DNA from: Saccharothrix ecbatanensis
GTDB lineage: Bacteria; Actinomycetota; Actinomycetes; Mycobacteriales; Pseudonocardiaceae
Direction of reading: 5' to 3'
Assembly (NCBI RefSeq): GCF_014205015.1
Contig: NZ_JACHMO010000001.1
Location: 9,548,001-9,612,000 of the forward strand
DNA: 64,000 nucleotides
Under the pieces are notes generated by a model. That model had not been told where the DNA came from, did no database searches, and worked only from the letters and a program-made list of their open reading frames with translations. Made by a program: the position numbers and the translations under genes. Shown piece after piece: positions 9,296 through 19,900 of this stretch (positions are counted from its first letter, which is position 1; the number at the start of each line of letters is the position of its first letter).

Positions 9296-9607
9296 AGAGC
9301 GCCACCCCCTCTGGGCAGCGAAGACGCCGGTCAGAAGGGGTGTAGGGGGATCCGCTGGTATCCCAGACTCGCTTGGCCACAAGCCGGTGAACACATCGGG
9401 GCGGACTGGTGGCCGGCTGTCGTCTCTATCCCGTGCGCTGTCCCGTTCATTGCTCGATCCCGTTCTTTCGTCCAACTCCCCCTATTTATTGTTTTCTCAA
9501 CCGCTTTCTTGCGTTATCTGCGCCGCCGGCTTTCGGTCGTACCTGCGGTTCGTGTGTCCTTTTGTGTCTCGCCGACCTGCGCAAATGCGGTCAAACATGG
9601 ATTGAGA

Positions 9608-9961
9608 ATGTGCAGACGCGCGCCGGCTTCCATTTCGGAATATCGACGACGGCGAGCTGTCGAAAAGAGTCTTGAAAATGAGCTTCCAAACCTATTGCAT
9701 GACGCGCGGCGCAGAGTCATAATTGAATTGTCGCCGGGGGAACCGGAAATCACACCGAATGCCACGCCCGGCGCGAGCCATGTCGAAAACGGGGAGCCGA
9801 TTGTGTGTTACGCCGACACCGTGACGAATGACGATGGAACCGCCACCGCGTTTTGCCACTGCGGATGGTCGGCGGACCACGCCACCCCGGAAGCGGCGGA
9901 CGCCGACGCCGAACGGCACCAGCTCGCCGCCGACGTCGCCGAATCCGCGCTCGCCGCCTGA
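9608..9961 (+). CDS. small hypothetical protein with CxC...H motif
   Basis: No recognised family. The convincing part is the C-terminal 60 residues: VCYADTVTNDDGTATAFCHC followed by GWSADHATPEAADADAERHQ, a Cys-x-Cys-Gly-Trp plus spaced histidines that could bind zinc; short proteins with this pattern are common in actinobacterial plasmids. The start is uncertain: ATG 9608 gives 117 residues, but codon bias becomes typical only from about 9720, where a TTG at 9728 is in frame. It ends 36 bp before the MoxR gene and is probably co-transcribed with it. Confidence 0.5.
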   Translation: MCRRAPASISEYRRRRAVEKSLENELPNLLHDARRRVIIELSPGEPEITPNATPGASHVENGEPIVCYADTVTNDDGTATAFCHCGWSADHATPEAADADAERHQLAADVAESALAA

Positions 9962-9997
9962 CCACGGCCGCCCGTACACCCGAAAGGAACGCCCGCG

Positions 9998-11230
9998 ATG
10001 ACCACGCCCACCCCTCCCGCCCCGGCACCCATCACCACGCCGCCCGCCCCGTCGGGCACGCCGAAACGACTCGGCAACGGTGAACTGCGCGCGATGGTCG
10101 CCAAAGTCCTCGCCGACAACACGGGCACCGACCTCACGCCCCGCAACATCGCGCACACCCTGAACCGGTCATCCGGGGCGGTCGGCAACGCCTGCAAGGT
10201 GCTCGCCGACCGGGGGGAAGCTGAGGTCGCCTCGACCACCCCGCTGGCCTACCGGGCGACCGCGACCACGGCGTCCGCCGCCGCGCCCACGATCACCCCC
10301 GCCCCACCTCGCACGCCCCGCCCGAAGACACCGAAACCGACCACCCCCAGCGCACCGGCCACCGCGCCCACGCCCGCCCGGTCCGGCGCGCGCAGGTCCG
10401 TCGTCGGGTCGGCGGGCGTGGTCACCGGTCCGGTGAAACGCCCGAACGGGATGGACTACCACCCCCGGTTGCTGTCCGGGATGCCGGACGTGACCGCGTT
10501 GCGGCGGTTGCGTGACGCCGGGGTCGCCGCGCTGTTGTACGGACCGCCCGGCACGGGCAAGACGTCGGTGGTGGAGGCGGCGTTCCCGGACTGCATCACG
10601 GTTCAGGGCGACGGTGACACCGTGGTCGCTGACTTCGTGGGCGACTACACCAAGACCCCGGACGGCGAGTTCGTGTTCGTCCACGGTCCGCTGGTCCGCG
10701 CGATGCGCGACGGGGTGCCGTTGTTCATCGACGACGCGACCCTGATCCCGCCGACCGTGCTCGCCGTGGTCTACCCCGCGATGGACGGACGCCGCCAAAT
10801 CGTGATCAAGGCCAACGGCGGCGAGGTCGTGGACGCCGCGCCGGGGTTCTACGTGGTCGCCGGACACAATCCCGGCGTGCACGGGGCGGTGCTCACCGAC
10901 GCCCTCTCATCCCGGTTCTCCGTCCAGGTCCAGGTGTCCAGCGACTACGACCTCGCCGACCAGTTGGGCGTGGACAAGAAGGCGGTGCGCGTGGCGCGCA
11001 ACCTCGCGACCCGGCAGGAACGGGGCGAGGTCGGCTGGGCACCCCAACTGCGCGAATTGTTGGCGTTCAAGAAGATCGCCGCCGTGTTGGGCACCGACGC
11101 CGCCGCCGGGAACCTCGTGGGCATCGCGCCGGAAGAGGACCGCGCCACCGTCGCCGCCGTGGTGCGCGACGCGTTCGGGCGCACCGTCACCCCACTCGCC
11201 CTCGGTGCCCGCATCACCCCGAAACCCTGA
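9998..11230 (+). CDS. MoxR-type AAA+ ATPase with N-terminal winged helix
   Basis: A 410-residue AAA+ ATPase. GAAAGGAA upstream of ATG 9998 is the binding site. Residues 25-85 form a winged-helix unit (NGELRAMVAKVLADNTGTDL, then IAHTLNRSSGAVGNACKVL), followed by a Pro/Thr-rich linker to about residue 145. The ATPase core has Walker A YGPPGTGKTS (about 181-190), Walker B PLFIDDATL and sensor-region AGHNPGVHGAVLTDALSSRF. The protein lies 52 bp upstream of a VWA protein, the standard MoxR-VWA partnership in which the ATPase remodels or activates a partner complex. The fused wHTH suggests direct DNA contact, which is unusual; the same domain occurs in the regulator at 23949. Confidence 0.9.
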   Translation: MTTPTPPAPAPITTPPAPSGTPKRLGNGELRAMVAKVLADNTGTDLTPRNIAHTLNRSSGAVGNACKVLADRGEAEVASTTPLAYRATATTASAAAPTITPAPPRTPRPKTPKPTTPSAPATAPTPARSGARRSVVGSAGVVTGPVKRPNGMDYHPRLLSGMPDVTALRRLRDAGVAALLYGPPGTGKTSVVEAAFPDCITVQGDGDTVVADFVGDYTKTPDGEFVFVHGPLVRAMRDGVPLFIDDATLIPPTVLAVVYPAMDGRRQIVIKANGGEVVDAAPGFYVVAGHNPGVHGAVLTDALSSRFSVQVQVSSDYDLADQLGVDKKAVRVARNLATRQERGEVGWAPQLRELLAFKKIAAVLGTDAAAGNLVGIAPEEDRATVAAVVRDAFGRTVTPLALGARITPKP

Positions 11231-11282
11231 CCCCCGACCCACCCGCCCGGCGAACCGCGACCGTCGCGAAAGGACCGTAACC

Positions 11283-13079
11283 GTGAGCACCCACTTCACC
11301 ACCGACCCGACCGCCACCGGTGCCGCCGTGTTCCCCGCCCGCCCGGAATGGCTGACCCTGTCCGCCGCCTTCGCCGACGAGGTCCCGATCATCGCCGACC
11401 GCGACGACCTCCTGGTCACCGTCGCACCCGGCGCGGGCGGGGGTGCCCCGGCGTGTTTCTACCCCGCCCGCGCGCTGATCGAGGTCGACGGCGACCACCT
11501 CGGCGTGGACCCCGCCACCGTGGACCCCGCCAACCTGTCCGACCGCCCCCGCTACGCCCCGGCATGGGGTGCGCTGACCCACGAATGCGGGCACGCCAAA
11601 CACACCGCCTGGGAACCCCCGCGCGACGCCCCGCCCGGCGTGGTCGCCGCCGCCATGCTGCTGGAAGAGCCCCGCATGGAAGCCGCACAGGTCCGCCGCC
11701 GCCCGGACGACCGGCACTGGTTGCGGGCGTGCGTGAAGGACATCGTCGCCGCCGACCTGCACCTGTTCGCCGACCCCGCCACCGCCCCGCAGATGACCCC
11801 GGCGCACGCCGCGCACACCGCCGCCCTGTTGCTGGGACGCGCGGACGGCGGGGTGCTCACCCGCACCGAGGTCGCCCCCGTCGCCCGTGTCATCGAAGAT
11901 GTTCTCGGGGCCGAGGTGTTGGACAAGCTGCGGGCGGTGTGGCGCACGGCGTTGCGCACCGCCGACGACGACGGCGAGACCATGCTCGACCTCGGGCGGC
12001 AATGGTGCGAGATCCTCGGCACCGACCCGGACACCGACCCCGACACCCCCGCCGACCCGGACCCCGGCGCGGCACCCGACCCGTCCGGCACCCCGGACCC
12101 GTCCGGCGGCACCACGGGGACCGGTGGCCCCGTGACCCCGTCACCGTTGGCGGGCGCGATCGCCGCAGTGTTGGACGGGGTGGCGGCGAAGGCGGCACGC
12201 GAGAAGGCCCCCGAGGACCCCACGGCCGTCGCCGCCGCCGCGAAGGCGGACGCTGACGCCGCCGCCGAGACGGCACAGGAGGCGGCGCGGTCGGTGTTCG
12301 CCCTCGGCGGTCCCCGTACCGGCACGACCGAAACGGCCGGCACCCGCCGACCCACCCCGCAGGAACGCACCGCCGCGCGGGTGCTGGCACGCGCGCTGGA
12401 CACCGCCGGGGTCCGCGAACGGGTCGCGGTGAAGTCCACCTCGGACGTGCCGCCGGGCCGACTGCGGATGCGCGGTGTCCGCGCCGCCGAAGCCCAACGT
12501 GCCGCCGGGGCGACCGTCACCGCGCAACCGTTCACCCGCATCACCCGCACCCCAGTCACCACCCCGCCACTGCGGGTCGGGGTGGCGTGCGACGTGTCCG
12601 GCTCCATGGGATGGGCACGCGACCACGTGGCCTCGGCGGCGTGGATCCTCGCCGACGCCGCCCGCCACACCAGGGTGCCCGCCGACACCGCCAGCGTCAT
12701 CTTCGGGCACCACGTCCGCCCCCTGACCCGCCCCGGCAAACACCCCGCCGAGGTCACCGAATTCCACTCCAACGACAACTGGGAGGACATCCCCACCGCG
12801 CTCGACGCCCTCGACGGTGCCCTCGGCCTGTCCCGCCCCGGCGCGGCGCGACTGGTGGTGATCGTGTCCGACGGACAGTTCCGCGACCAACCGCGCCGGG
12901 ACGGACAGAAGAAACTTGACCGGTTGCGCGCGTCTGGGTGCGCGGTTCTGTGGCTGACCACCGACGACACCGACACACCCCTCGCCGGGGCGACCGTGCA
13001 CCGGCTGACCGACCCCGCCACCACCGCCCGCGCCATTGGGCACACCGCCACCACCGCCCTCCGCGCGACCGCCCGCTAG
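11283..13079 (+). CDS. HExxH metallopeptidase-like / VWA domain protein
   Basis: Partner of the upstream MoxR ATPase. GTG start at 11283 with GCGAAAGGA upstream; 598 residues. The N-terminal half resembles a DUF2201-type zinc-peptidase domain: THECGHAKHT gives an HExxH motif (H100, E101, H104), with MLLEEPRMEAAQ about 40 residues later as a likely third-ligand helix. A P/D/A-rich linker covers about 245-290. The C-terminal half is a von Willebrand A domain with an intact MIDAS motif CDVSGSMG (D437, S439, S441), and VIVSDGQFRDQ. MoxR-VWA pairs act in metal-centre insertion or complex remodelling; here substrate and role are unknown. The start is set by the binding site; the frame is open further upstream. 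Confidence 0.88.
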   Translation: MSTHFTTDPTATGAAVFPARPEWLTLSAAFADEVPIIADRDDLLVTVAPGAGGGAPACFYPARALIEVDGDHLGVDPATVDPANLSDRPRYAPAWGALTHECGHAKHTAWEPPRDAPPGVVAAAMLLEEPRMEAAQVRRRPDDRHWLRACVKDIVAADLHLFADPATAPQMTPAHAAHTAALLLGRADGGVLTRTEVAPVARVIEDVLGAEVLDKLRAVWRTALRTADDDGETMLDLGRQWCEILGTDPDTDPDTPADPDPGAAPDPSGTPDPSGGTTGTGGPVTPSPLAGAIAAVLDGVAAKAAREKAPEDPTAVAAAAKADADAAAETAQEAARSVFALGGPRTGTTETAGTRRPTPQERTAARVLARALDTAGVRERVAVKSTSDVPPGRLRMRGVRAAEAQRAAGATVTAQPFTRITRTPVTTPPLRVGVACDVSGSMGWARDHVASAAWILADAARHTRVPADTASVIFGHHVRPLTRPGKHPAEVTEFHSNDNWEDIPTALDALDGALGLSRPGAARLVVIVSDGQFRDQPRRDGQKKLDRLRASGCAVLWLTTDDTDTPLAGATVHRLTDPATTARAIGHTATTALRATAR

Positions 13080-13157
13080 CCCCACCGGTCCAGGGCGGAC
13101 GCACCGCCCCGGACCACCCACCCGCACCAACACAAACGACCACGAGGTGACTCAGCG

Positions 13158-13415
13158 ATGACCGACAACCGACTCGCCACCGTGGGCGACGTGATCGCCG
13201 CCCTGTCCGCCTACGACCCGACCATCCCCGTGCGGATCGCCGCCCAACCCGGCTACCCGATGGAACACCACCTCGCGCGGGTGGTGTGTACCCCCGACGA
13301 CGCCGAAGGCGACGGCACCCCGCCCACCGAGCCGCCCATGGTGTGGCTCGGCCTCGGTGAGCAGGTCGGTCACCTGCCCGCGTCCGCCGCCGACGCCCTC
13401 GGGTGGTCGCGATGA
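13158..13415 (+). CDS. small hypothetical protein
   Basis: An 85-residue protein starting MTDNRLATVGDVIAALSAYD and containing VRIAAQPGYPMEHHL. This small fold (a short 'control access' segment followed by strands) is recurrent in actinobacteriophages and plasmids, without a known function. AGGTGA lies upstream. Its stop overlaps the next gene's ATG (ATGA at 13412), so both are translated together, downstream of the MoxR-VWA pair. Confidence 0.7.
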   Translation: MTDNRLATVGDVIAALSAYDPTIPVRIAAQPGYPMEHHLARVVCTPDDAEGDGTPPTEPPMVWLGLGEQVGHLPASAADALGWSR

Positions 13416-14128
13416 CCATGTGGCACGGACTCGCCAGCCGGGCGGTGCGCGCCGCGCGCGCCCACCACGCCGCCGACCCCGACGGGTTCCGCCGCCGCCA
13501 CGACAACCCCGAGGCGTGGAACCGGTGGGCGCGCCGCGCCCGCGTCGCCCGCACCGTCGCCACCGCGCTGGGCGTGCCTCTGTACGCCGTGCTCGTCACC
13601 GACGACCCCCGCCGCCCCTATCCCACCCGCAGCGGACCGGTTCCCGGCGATTCGATCACCGTCACCGACCCCGTCAACGGCCGGGCGTGGAGGTTCATCC
13701 CCGACCACACCACCCCGGGACAAGCGTGGCTGCTGCTCGACCACTGCCCGGACTGCGCCGCCCTCATCCCCGTCTTCCGCATCGCCGCACTCGCCGACCT
13801 CGGTGCCTATCTCCAGCCCCACCGCGACATCTGCCTCGCCGACGAGGCCCGCGACCAGTCCAACCACCGACCCGACTGCACCATGGACCACGTCACCACA
13901 CCGGTACACCGCCGACCTCTGTTCGACCGGATCGGCGATACCGACGAACGGTGCACCGTCTGCGGCGCGACCAACACGCGAGACGCCGGCTCGTTTCCCA
14001 GCTTGGGCGGCACCACCGAATGGTCGGAACGCTGTACCGCCTGCGGCACCTCCGCCGGCGCGCGGGACTGCGACGAGGACTGCTACTTCCCACACCCCGC
14101 CGACGTCGAACGCGAACCCGGCCGATGA
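13412..14128 (+). CDS. hypothetical protein with three zinc-binding CxxC/CxxH pairs
   Basis: A 238-residue protein of unknown function, coupled by ATGA to the previous gene. It has a basic N-terminal helix (residues 1-45), then cysteine pairs LDHCPDCAALIP, ERCTVCGATNT and ERCTACGTSAGARDCDEDC, likely zinc ribbons. Such proteins are common cargo of actinomycete plasmids. Immediately after its stop, the same frame continues into sequence homologous to the DUF4192-neighbour protein encoded at 22948 (see the pseudogene entry), so the stop may separate what was once one unit or the remains of the next gene. Confidence 0.72.
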   Translation: MTMWHGLASRAVRAARAHHAADPDGFRRRHDNPEAWNRWARRARVARTVATALGVPLYAVLVTDDPRRPYPTRSGPVPGDSITVTDPVNGRAWRFIPDHTTPGQAWLLLDHCPDCAALIPVFRIAALADLGAYLQPHRDICLADEARDQSNHRPDCTMDHVTTPVHRRPLFDRIGDTDERCTVCGATNTRDAGSFPSLGGTTEWSERCTACGTSAGARDCDEDCYFPHPADVEREPGR

Positions 14129-14480
14129 TCCGCCACGACCGCCGACTTCTGCGACGGGACCGGACGCCGTGCCCGCCGGCTCGGAGCCCTCCACGGCAAC
14201 GCCGACCACGAAACGCTGCGGGGCCTCGACTGCGGCCGACTCATGCTGGAAGCCACGGACCCGACGACGTTCGCCGACGGCGTACTCGCCTCGCTCGACG
14301 CGTTTCACCGAACAGAGTCTCGCCAAAGCCACCACGCTCGCGACGGCCGGCCGTGGCCCTGGCCGGACAGCCGCAGCACCGACTGGATCTACCTCTTCGA
14401 CCGAGGTTGGGTGGGTGATCACCGGCCGCATCCGGAGTTACGCGATGCCGCGAGTTGACCACCTGCCACGACGACCCGCC
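14129..14480 (+). pseudogene. decayed paralogue of the N-terminal part of the 22948-23880 protein
   Basis: Translated directly after the stop at 14128, this stretch reads ADFCDGTGRRARRLGALHGN, then LMLEATDPTTFADGV and RPWPWPDSRSTDWIYLF. The intact minus-strand gene at 22948 has ADFYDEHDIHPRWVGSLQGH, LLEATDPETFTAAV and GWPWPWQDLRHADWVYTF in the same order. After about 14410 the frame changes: WVITGRIRSYAM in a second frame matches WVVTDRATVGI. There is no start codon before an ATG at 14243, and the DUF4192 half is absent. It is a truncated, frameshifted relic. Confidence 0.7.
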
Positions 14481-14539
14481 CCGACCGGGCATACCCAGCC
14501 CGGACCCAGCCACGACCAGACCGAAAGGTACGACAGCAC

Positions 14540-14839
14540 ATGCCCGACCTCCTAGACCTCTCCGCACCCCGGCCGCACTGCCCGGATTGCGAAGTCGCCA
14601 TTAACCAGCCACACGTCGAGGGCTGCGACGTGGCCCGGTGCCTGCACACCGGGCTTCAACGCCTGAGCTGCGACCGCAACCACAACTGCGGCAAGGACAC
14701 CTGGTCCGGCCGCTGGCCCGGCGAGACCGACTGCGAACGCGTCGGCTGGATGATCGGCCCCGGCCTACCCGACCTCAACCGGCTTCTCACCGAGGCGACG
14801 TGGAACCCCACTACCCAACAGTGGGATTCCCCCTCCTAG
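14540..14839 (+). CDS. small cysteine-rich hypothetical protein
   Basis: A 99-residue protein preceded by CCGAAAGG. It carries PHCPDCEVAINQPHVEGCDV, then ARCLHTGLQRLSC and DTWSGRWPGETDCERVGWM: a paired CxxC/HxxxC zinc ribbon plus the WSGxWPG...CxxxGW pattern that recurs in short proteins of actinobacterial phages and plasmids. Function unknown. Downstream of it, 14840-15479 holds no gene or RNA that I can support. Confidence 0.7.
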   Translation: MPDLLDLSAPRPHCPDCEVAINQPHVEGCDVARCLHTGLQRLSCDRNHNCGKDTWSGRWPGETDCERVGWMIGPGLPDLNRLLTEATWNPTTQQWDSPS

Positions 14840-15479
14840 CCGATCCGAACCACCCGCCAAGCCAACCAGAAGAACGAGGCGGGCTCGCTCGCCGAGGTCC
14901 AGCTTCCTTGAAAGGCTACGGAAACGCGTGCCCGGGTTGAACACCCGCGTCGTGCCCCCGTGGGGCTCCACACTGGCTGCCGCCCGGAACCGGGACGAGG
15001 TTCTCGGCGGAAATAGGGCGCACCTGTTCGCCTGATAGCCGCCGAACGATCACTCCACACTACAGGGGCATCGGCTACTTCGGCGTCATCAACTACCAAG
15101 CAGGCCAACGATCTACATCATCACGACAGCCACGACAGAACCCGGATAGGACCCACCCGGCGGAAGCTCCTGCACCAACCGTGGGCGACATGCAACCCCG
15201 GAAACCCTACGCAGGAACGCGAAGCCCTCGGACGCCGTCGTGCCCCCAACGATGAACCGCTGGAGGCACGTGACGACATGACCGTCCGGCAACGGCGACG
15301 GCTACTCCGTAGTAGCGCGGCGGCTGAGCAGGCCTAGGAGACACAGCTTCGGATATCTGACGGGATCGCGCCGTACACGGAGCGGCTGGTGCTCGAAGAC
15401 ATCGTTGCGAGCACCAGCCGATTCCACTGTGCGGTTTCACGATGCTGCCGTGATTGCGGTCTGGGCGGTCGTCTGCCGG

Positions 15480-16928
15480 TCAGGCGGCTCCGTCGTAGGC
15501 GCCGCAGACGGGAGCGACTGTCGGTGTGGTCGACTCGACGCCAGTCAGGGCGGCGAGCGCGTCGTTCAGCAATCGGCGGATGCCGGAGTTGAGGGCGGTG
15601 CACTCACTGTCGATCTTGGTTGCGTTCTTCTGGATCGTACTCGCGAGTTTCTTGACGCAGTCGATCGTGGTCAGTTGCGCGAGTGCTTCGTTGATCTTCT
15701 CCTCCGCGGTGGTGATCTCGTGTCCGCCTTTTCGTGCGGCGGCGGTGACGGCGGCTGCACGCAGAAGCATCACGGTGGTCCGCAGGAGTTCCGGGTCGTC
15801 GGTTTCGGGGTCGAAGGCCATGACGATGCGGCGGGCGCCGATGACGCGGATGGTCTGGTTCCCGTTCTGTGCGGATGTTCGGACAAGACCGAGCGAAGCG
15901 ATGGCGTCGCGGTTGCGTTCGGCCTCGTCAAGGTAGGCACCCCATGCTGCGCGCGTGGAATCGGTCACTTCAATGACGACATGTGCGGCACCGGAGTCGA
16001 CGGTGAGTACGCCGTCGCCCTTTTTGCAGCGGGGCAGGTGTCCTGTGATCGTGCTCGTGTCGGCGTACTCGTCACCCAAGCCGCCTGCGATACCGGACAT
16101 CAGTGGGTGGATCTGGCTTGCGTAGGACTCGCCCTTGACCGGGGTCATCTTGGCGAGTGCGGTCCTCGCGTCCTGGACCTTGAGTGCTGTCGAGAGTTCG
16201 TTGACCTTGTTTGTCAGTTCGGCGTGGTTCTTGCTCAGCTGCTCGGCGAGCTGCTCCTGGCGGAGACGTAGTTCTGCTGCGTGCTTCGCCATCGGTGACG
16301 TGGGATCGGTGGGGTCGAACTGCTTTGCGGCTTTGGTGAGCAGTTCGTGGGTGCCCGCGGTTGCCTTGACGTCGAGTTTCATGCCGAACTCGTCCAGCAG
16401 CGGTTGGAGGCGTTCGAGGAGTTCGGGGCTTTTGCCGCCGAAGATCCTGCGCACCTCGGCGTTCAGGTCCTGCTTGGCAGCCATCACGGCCGTGGTGAAT
16501 TCTTTTCGGGTCTGGGTATCGACCTCGGTGATCGCCTTCTTCGCGTCGGTGGCGGCCTTGGTGACGGCCTCGGAGGCGTCTTTGGCCGCGCGACCTGTGG
16601 CCTCCGCCGCCTGCTGCACCGAGTCCGCTGTCCGGTCACCCAGGTCCTTGAGCAGGTGTTCCAGCGCCTGCGCCTCGTGGGCTTGGCCGGTGACCGACAG
16701 CGCGTGCGCGCCGATGCGCATGGCTTCGGTGACGTAGTTTTCGAGGTCTGCGCACGCGAGCTTGGCGGGATCCTCGATCAGTGGCCCTCGTTCACCGGTG
16801 GTCCACCGTCGGGCCTCGCGTACCACGTCTGGATCGCGCATGGCCATCCGCTCGACGATGATCGCCGACGCGGTGGGGTCGAAGTGGGCCTGCGACTTGG
16901 TCGGGTGTGTGTTGGGGTGCTTGGTCAC
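15480..16928 (-). CDS. coiled-coil protein with PD-(D/E)XK-like C-terminal region
   Basis: Third gene of a minus-strand operon after a DUF262 protein and a helicase; GTG start with AAGGAG eight bases upstream, 43 bp after the helicase stop. The 482-residue product has a helical N-terminal region rich in A/T/K/E (TAKDASEAVTKAATDAKKAI, roughly residues 80-260), strongly coiled-coil, resembling the RmuC type of architecture. Residues about 300-400 look like a restriction-nuclease fold: KKGDGVLTVDSGAAHVVIEV followed by WGAYLDEAERNRDAIASLGL, i.e. a G-D ... (V)EV core, but with T where the catalytic lysine is expected. A helical tail follows. It may be a nuclease or its non-catalytic relative; exact family not recognised. 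Confidence 0.75.
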   Translation of the reverse strand: MTKHPNTHPTKSQAHFDPTASAIIVERMAMRDPDVVREARRWTTGERGPLIEDPAKLACADLENYVTEAMRIGAHALSVTGQAHEAQALEHLLKDLGDRTADSVQQAAEATGRAAKDASEAVTKAATDAKKAITEVDTQTRKEFTTAVMAAKQDLNAEVRRIFGGKSPELLERLQPLLDEFGMKLDVKATAGTHELLTKAAKQFDPTDPTSPMAKHAAELRLRQEQLAEQLSKNHAELTNKVNELSTALKVQDARTALAKMTPVKGESYASQIHPLMSGIAGGLGDEYADTSTITGHLPRCKKGDGVLTVDSGAAHVVIEVTDSTRAAWGAYLDEAERNRDAIASLGLVRTSAQNGNQTIRVIGARRIVMAFDPETDDPELLRTTVMLLRAAAVTAAARKGGHEITTAEEKINEALAQLTTIDCVKKLASTIQKNATKIDSECTALNSGIRRLLNDALAALTGVESTTPTVAPVCGAYDGAA

Positions 16929-16971
16929 TGTCTTCTCCTTGGGGTATGCGGCATTCCGTGTCGGCCGTTGT

Positions 16972-19900
16972 TCACTCCCGTGCGGTGCGGCGAGATGGCA
17001 GTGCGGCGAGTGCGAGCCACGTGATGACGGTGATCTGGTCGTCCGACTCGTGGTCGGTGAGGTGGTGCAGGGTGGCGACTCGCTTGCGGGCTTGTTCGAG
17101 TGCTGGCCACAGGTGCTGGAGAACGTCGTCGGGCAAGGTGCCGGACGGTTCGGTCAGGTTGTGGGGCTCGTGGCCGGCTCGGCGAAGCCAGCCTGCGATG
17201 TCGCTGGCGGCTGCCTCCCGAATGCAGCTCATCTGGTCGACGAGTGAGGCGCCGTTGAGAAAGATGGTGCACAGGGTGGTCTTGTGGCGCGGAGCTGTGT
17301 GGACGCGGAAGCAGAAGACGAAGCCTCGGAGTCGGCCGTCACCCGCGACGCCGCCCGCTTTGCGGGGGAAGTCGCGGATGGCGGCGCCGAGGCCTGGCGT
17401 GCGTAGCGCTGTTCCCAGCATCGCGCGATACACGTCGGCGTCGAACGCCGGGAATGTGTCCTTCGCCGGTTCACTCGAAGAGATCGCTGCGGTGAAGTCT
17501 CGTGGTTCGACGGTAGCGCCCGGGATGATCGGGGTCGGGACGCCGACGGCGGCCGCAGCGACGTTGATCTTCCCGTACAGGCGGTTGAGCAGATGCAGCT
17601 GTGCGTCGAGGCTGCGGTCTGGGAAGACGGAAAAGCATGTGATGTGCTCGTAGGGCGAACCCAGCCGATTGGCCCGACCTGCACGTTGGCCGATCATCAT
17701 GGGGTTCCACGGAAGGTCGAAGTGGATCACGAAGGCGGTCTGCTGGAGGTTGATGCCCTCGGCCAGCATGTCGGTGCAGACGAGCAGGTCGTACCGATTC
17801 CGCGGGTAGTGATCGGCAAGAATCCCCGGCGCGATGTCGGCGGCTTGGGGTGCGAAATCGGCCGTTGTGCGCTGGATCTGCTTGTCGGTCGGACGTTCCT
17901 TCCTTGCCAGGCTGGCGATTCTGCCGCGATACCCGGCCAGGGCAGGGTTGCCGGCGATGTGGCGTTCCAGTTCGGCGGTGATGAACTCTCCGGTGACCCG
18001 CGATCCGGTGAAGATCAGGAGCTTCGGCCCGTCGGGATGCCTGACGGTCTCGGTGGCCAGGTTGATGAGGACCGGCATCTTCGGGTCTTCGGGGATCAAG
18101 GAGTCGGCGGTGTCCCTGAGACCGGTCAGGATGGCGATGTCGTGGACCAGATCCTGACGGAGTTGGGAAACGGCGAAGAGATCGGCACGGTGGGCGACTC
18201 GTTTGCTGCCAGGTTGCCGTTCCAGGGCCTCGTCGGTTTCCAGGCCGGCCAGTGTGTTGTCGTCCAGCGTTCCGTCCCATGCGTGTCCTGGCAGTGTCAG
18301 GTGCCGATCGGTAGGCAGATAGACCGTGCCCCGATCGAGGTCGTGCAGGACATCGGCGCAGCGGGAACGCATGGCCTCCAGAGTGGACGCCAGGGCGGCC
18401 ACGGAGGACTCGAGTCGTTTGCACAGCATGCACTTGCTCAGGCGTGTCCAGTCGAAGGCCGACGTGGACCTCCTTCCGTCTGCCGGGTGGATTTGGTAGT
18501 CCTGAAGGTGGTAGGCGGCCATCGTCAGGGCGGCCGGTGGCTCCTCGTTCGGCGCCAGGGCGTGGTAGTCGTCCAGCGCGCTCTGGGGAAGGTCCGCGCG
18601 TTCGACATCCAAGGCCGCGAGGACGTCCCGGACAAGTGTGCGTAGACGTGGGGGCAGGCTGTACCGGACTTCCTGGGGTAGTTGTTCAGGGAAGACCAGG
18701 GTCGCGTCACCAAAACCCTGGGGATAGTTCTCCTTGATGCCCTGTCGGGTTCGTCTCACCATCATCGTGTCGAGCAGTCGGTGCAGATCGTTCAACTGCT
18801 CTCTGTCGAGCCGGTCTGCCCGGCGGCAGAGGTCCGCGAGTGCGCGACGATGCTGAACGGTCAACCTGGGAAGTGCCAGGCCGAGAACCTCTACGAGATC
18901 CTGACCGCGGTTCTGGATCGGGGTCGCCGTCAGCGCGAAGACCTGCGGTGGTGATGCGGCGGACGCCAACGCGACACGCAGCGCGTCGCGCCAGGTCGTA
19001 CGGTTGCGCAGCCAGTGGGCCTCGTCGAGCACGACGAGGTCGTAGGGCAAGGCTGCCTCCCCGGCTTCCTCCCAGGTCCGGACTGCGACGGGCAAGCCGT
19101 GGTAGCTCAGGACGTCGGCGGGCAGATTCCACCCGCGTAGCCGATGCCTCCACATCCGCACCAGGTTGGCGGGGCAGATCACGACCGCGCGCTCGCCGCG
19201 CTCGTAGACACCGCGGCGGATGATCTCGGCCGCTTCGTAGGTCTTGCCGACACCGACGTCGTCGGCGATGAGCGCACCCCCGTACTCTCGCGCGATGGCC
19301 AATGCCCTGGCGACCCCGTCGCGCTGCCACGCGGCCAACGACAGCTTGTCCTCGGCGTTGACGTCGCCTCCGTACAGCTCGAAGAGCATGCGGAGGAAGA
19401 CCAGTTCGTGGGGGTAGTTGGAGAACTGCTCTTCGATGATGGCTGTCAGGTCGAAGGGGACGGCCTCGTTCCACAGCGCCGTGGCGTAGTCCACCGCTTC
19501 CTGGGCGTCGGAACCGGTCACCTGGCTGCTGCATTCCTCGTTTCGGATCATCCCGCCCAGGGTCAAGTTGGCCGAGCCGATCACGGCGACGGGTTTGTCA
19601 TCGGCACCGTGTTGCGTGAAGACCTTGCTGTGGACGAAGGCGGTCTCGTGTCGTCGGCAGGAGAACCCCGGCCTGCGCAGCAAGTACGCCAGTCCGAGCA
19701 GTCGGACCTGGGCGTCGCGCACCATCGGCATACCCGACAGCTCGGTCCGCAAGTAGTCGACGTTGCGTGCGAGCCTGTGGCGGAGCAGGTCCGTGCTGTC
19801 GGTGAACGGATCTGGCAGCCTGATCCAGATCGCTTCGTCCTGGGTGACGGCCAACAACAGCCGAATCTGGGTTCCACGGTCCAGAGCACGCCGCAACTCC

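Noticed and set aside
9201..9605. A 134-residue protein starting GTG 9201
   Set aside because: It merely translates the 12-bp repeats (RGITLGIRLGIL) and an AT-rich stretch; no binding site, atypical codon use.
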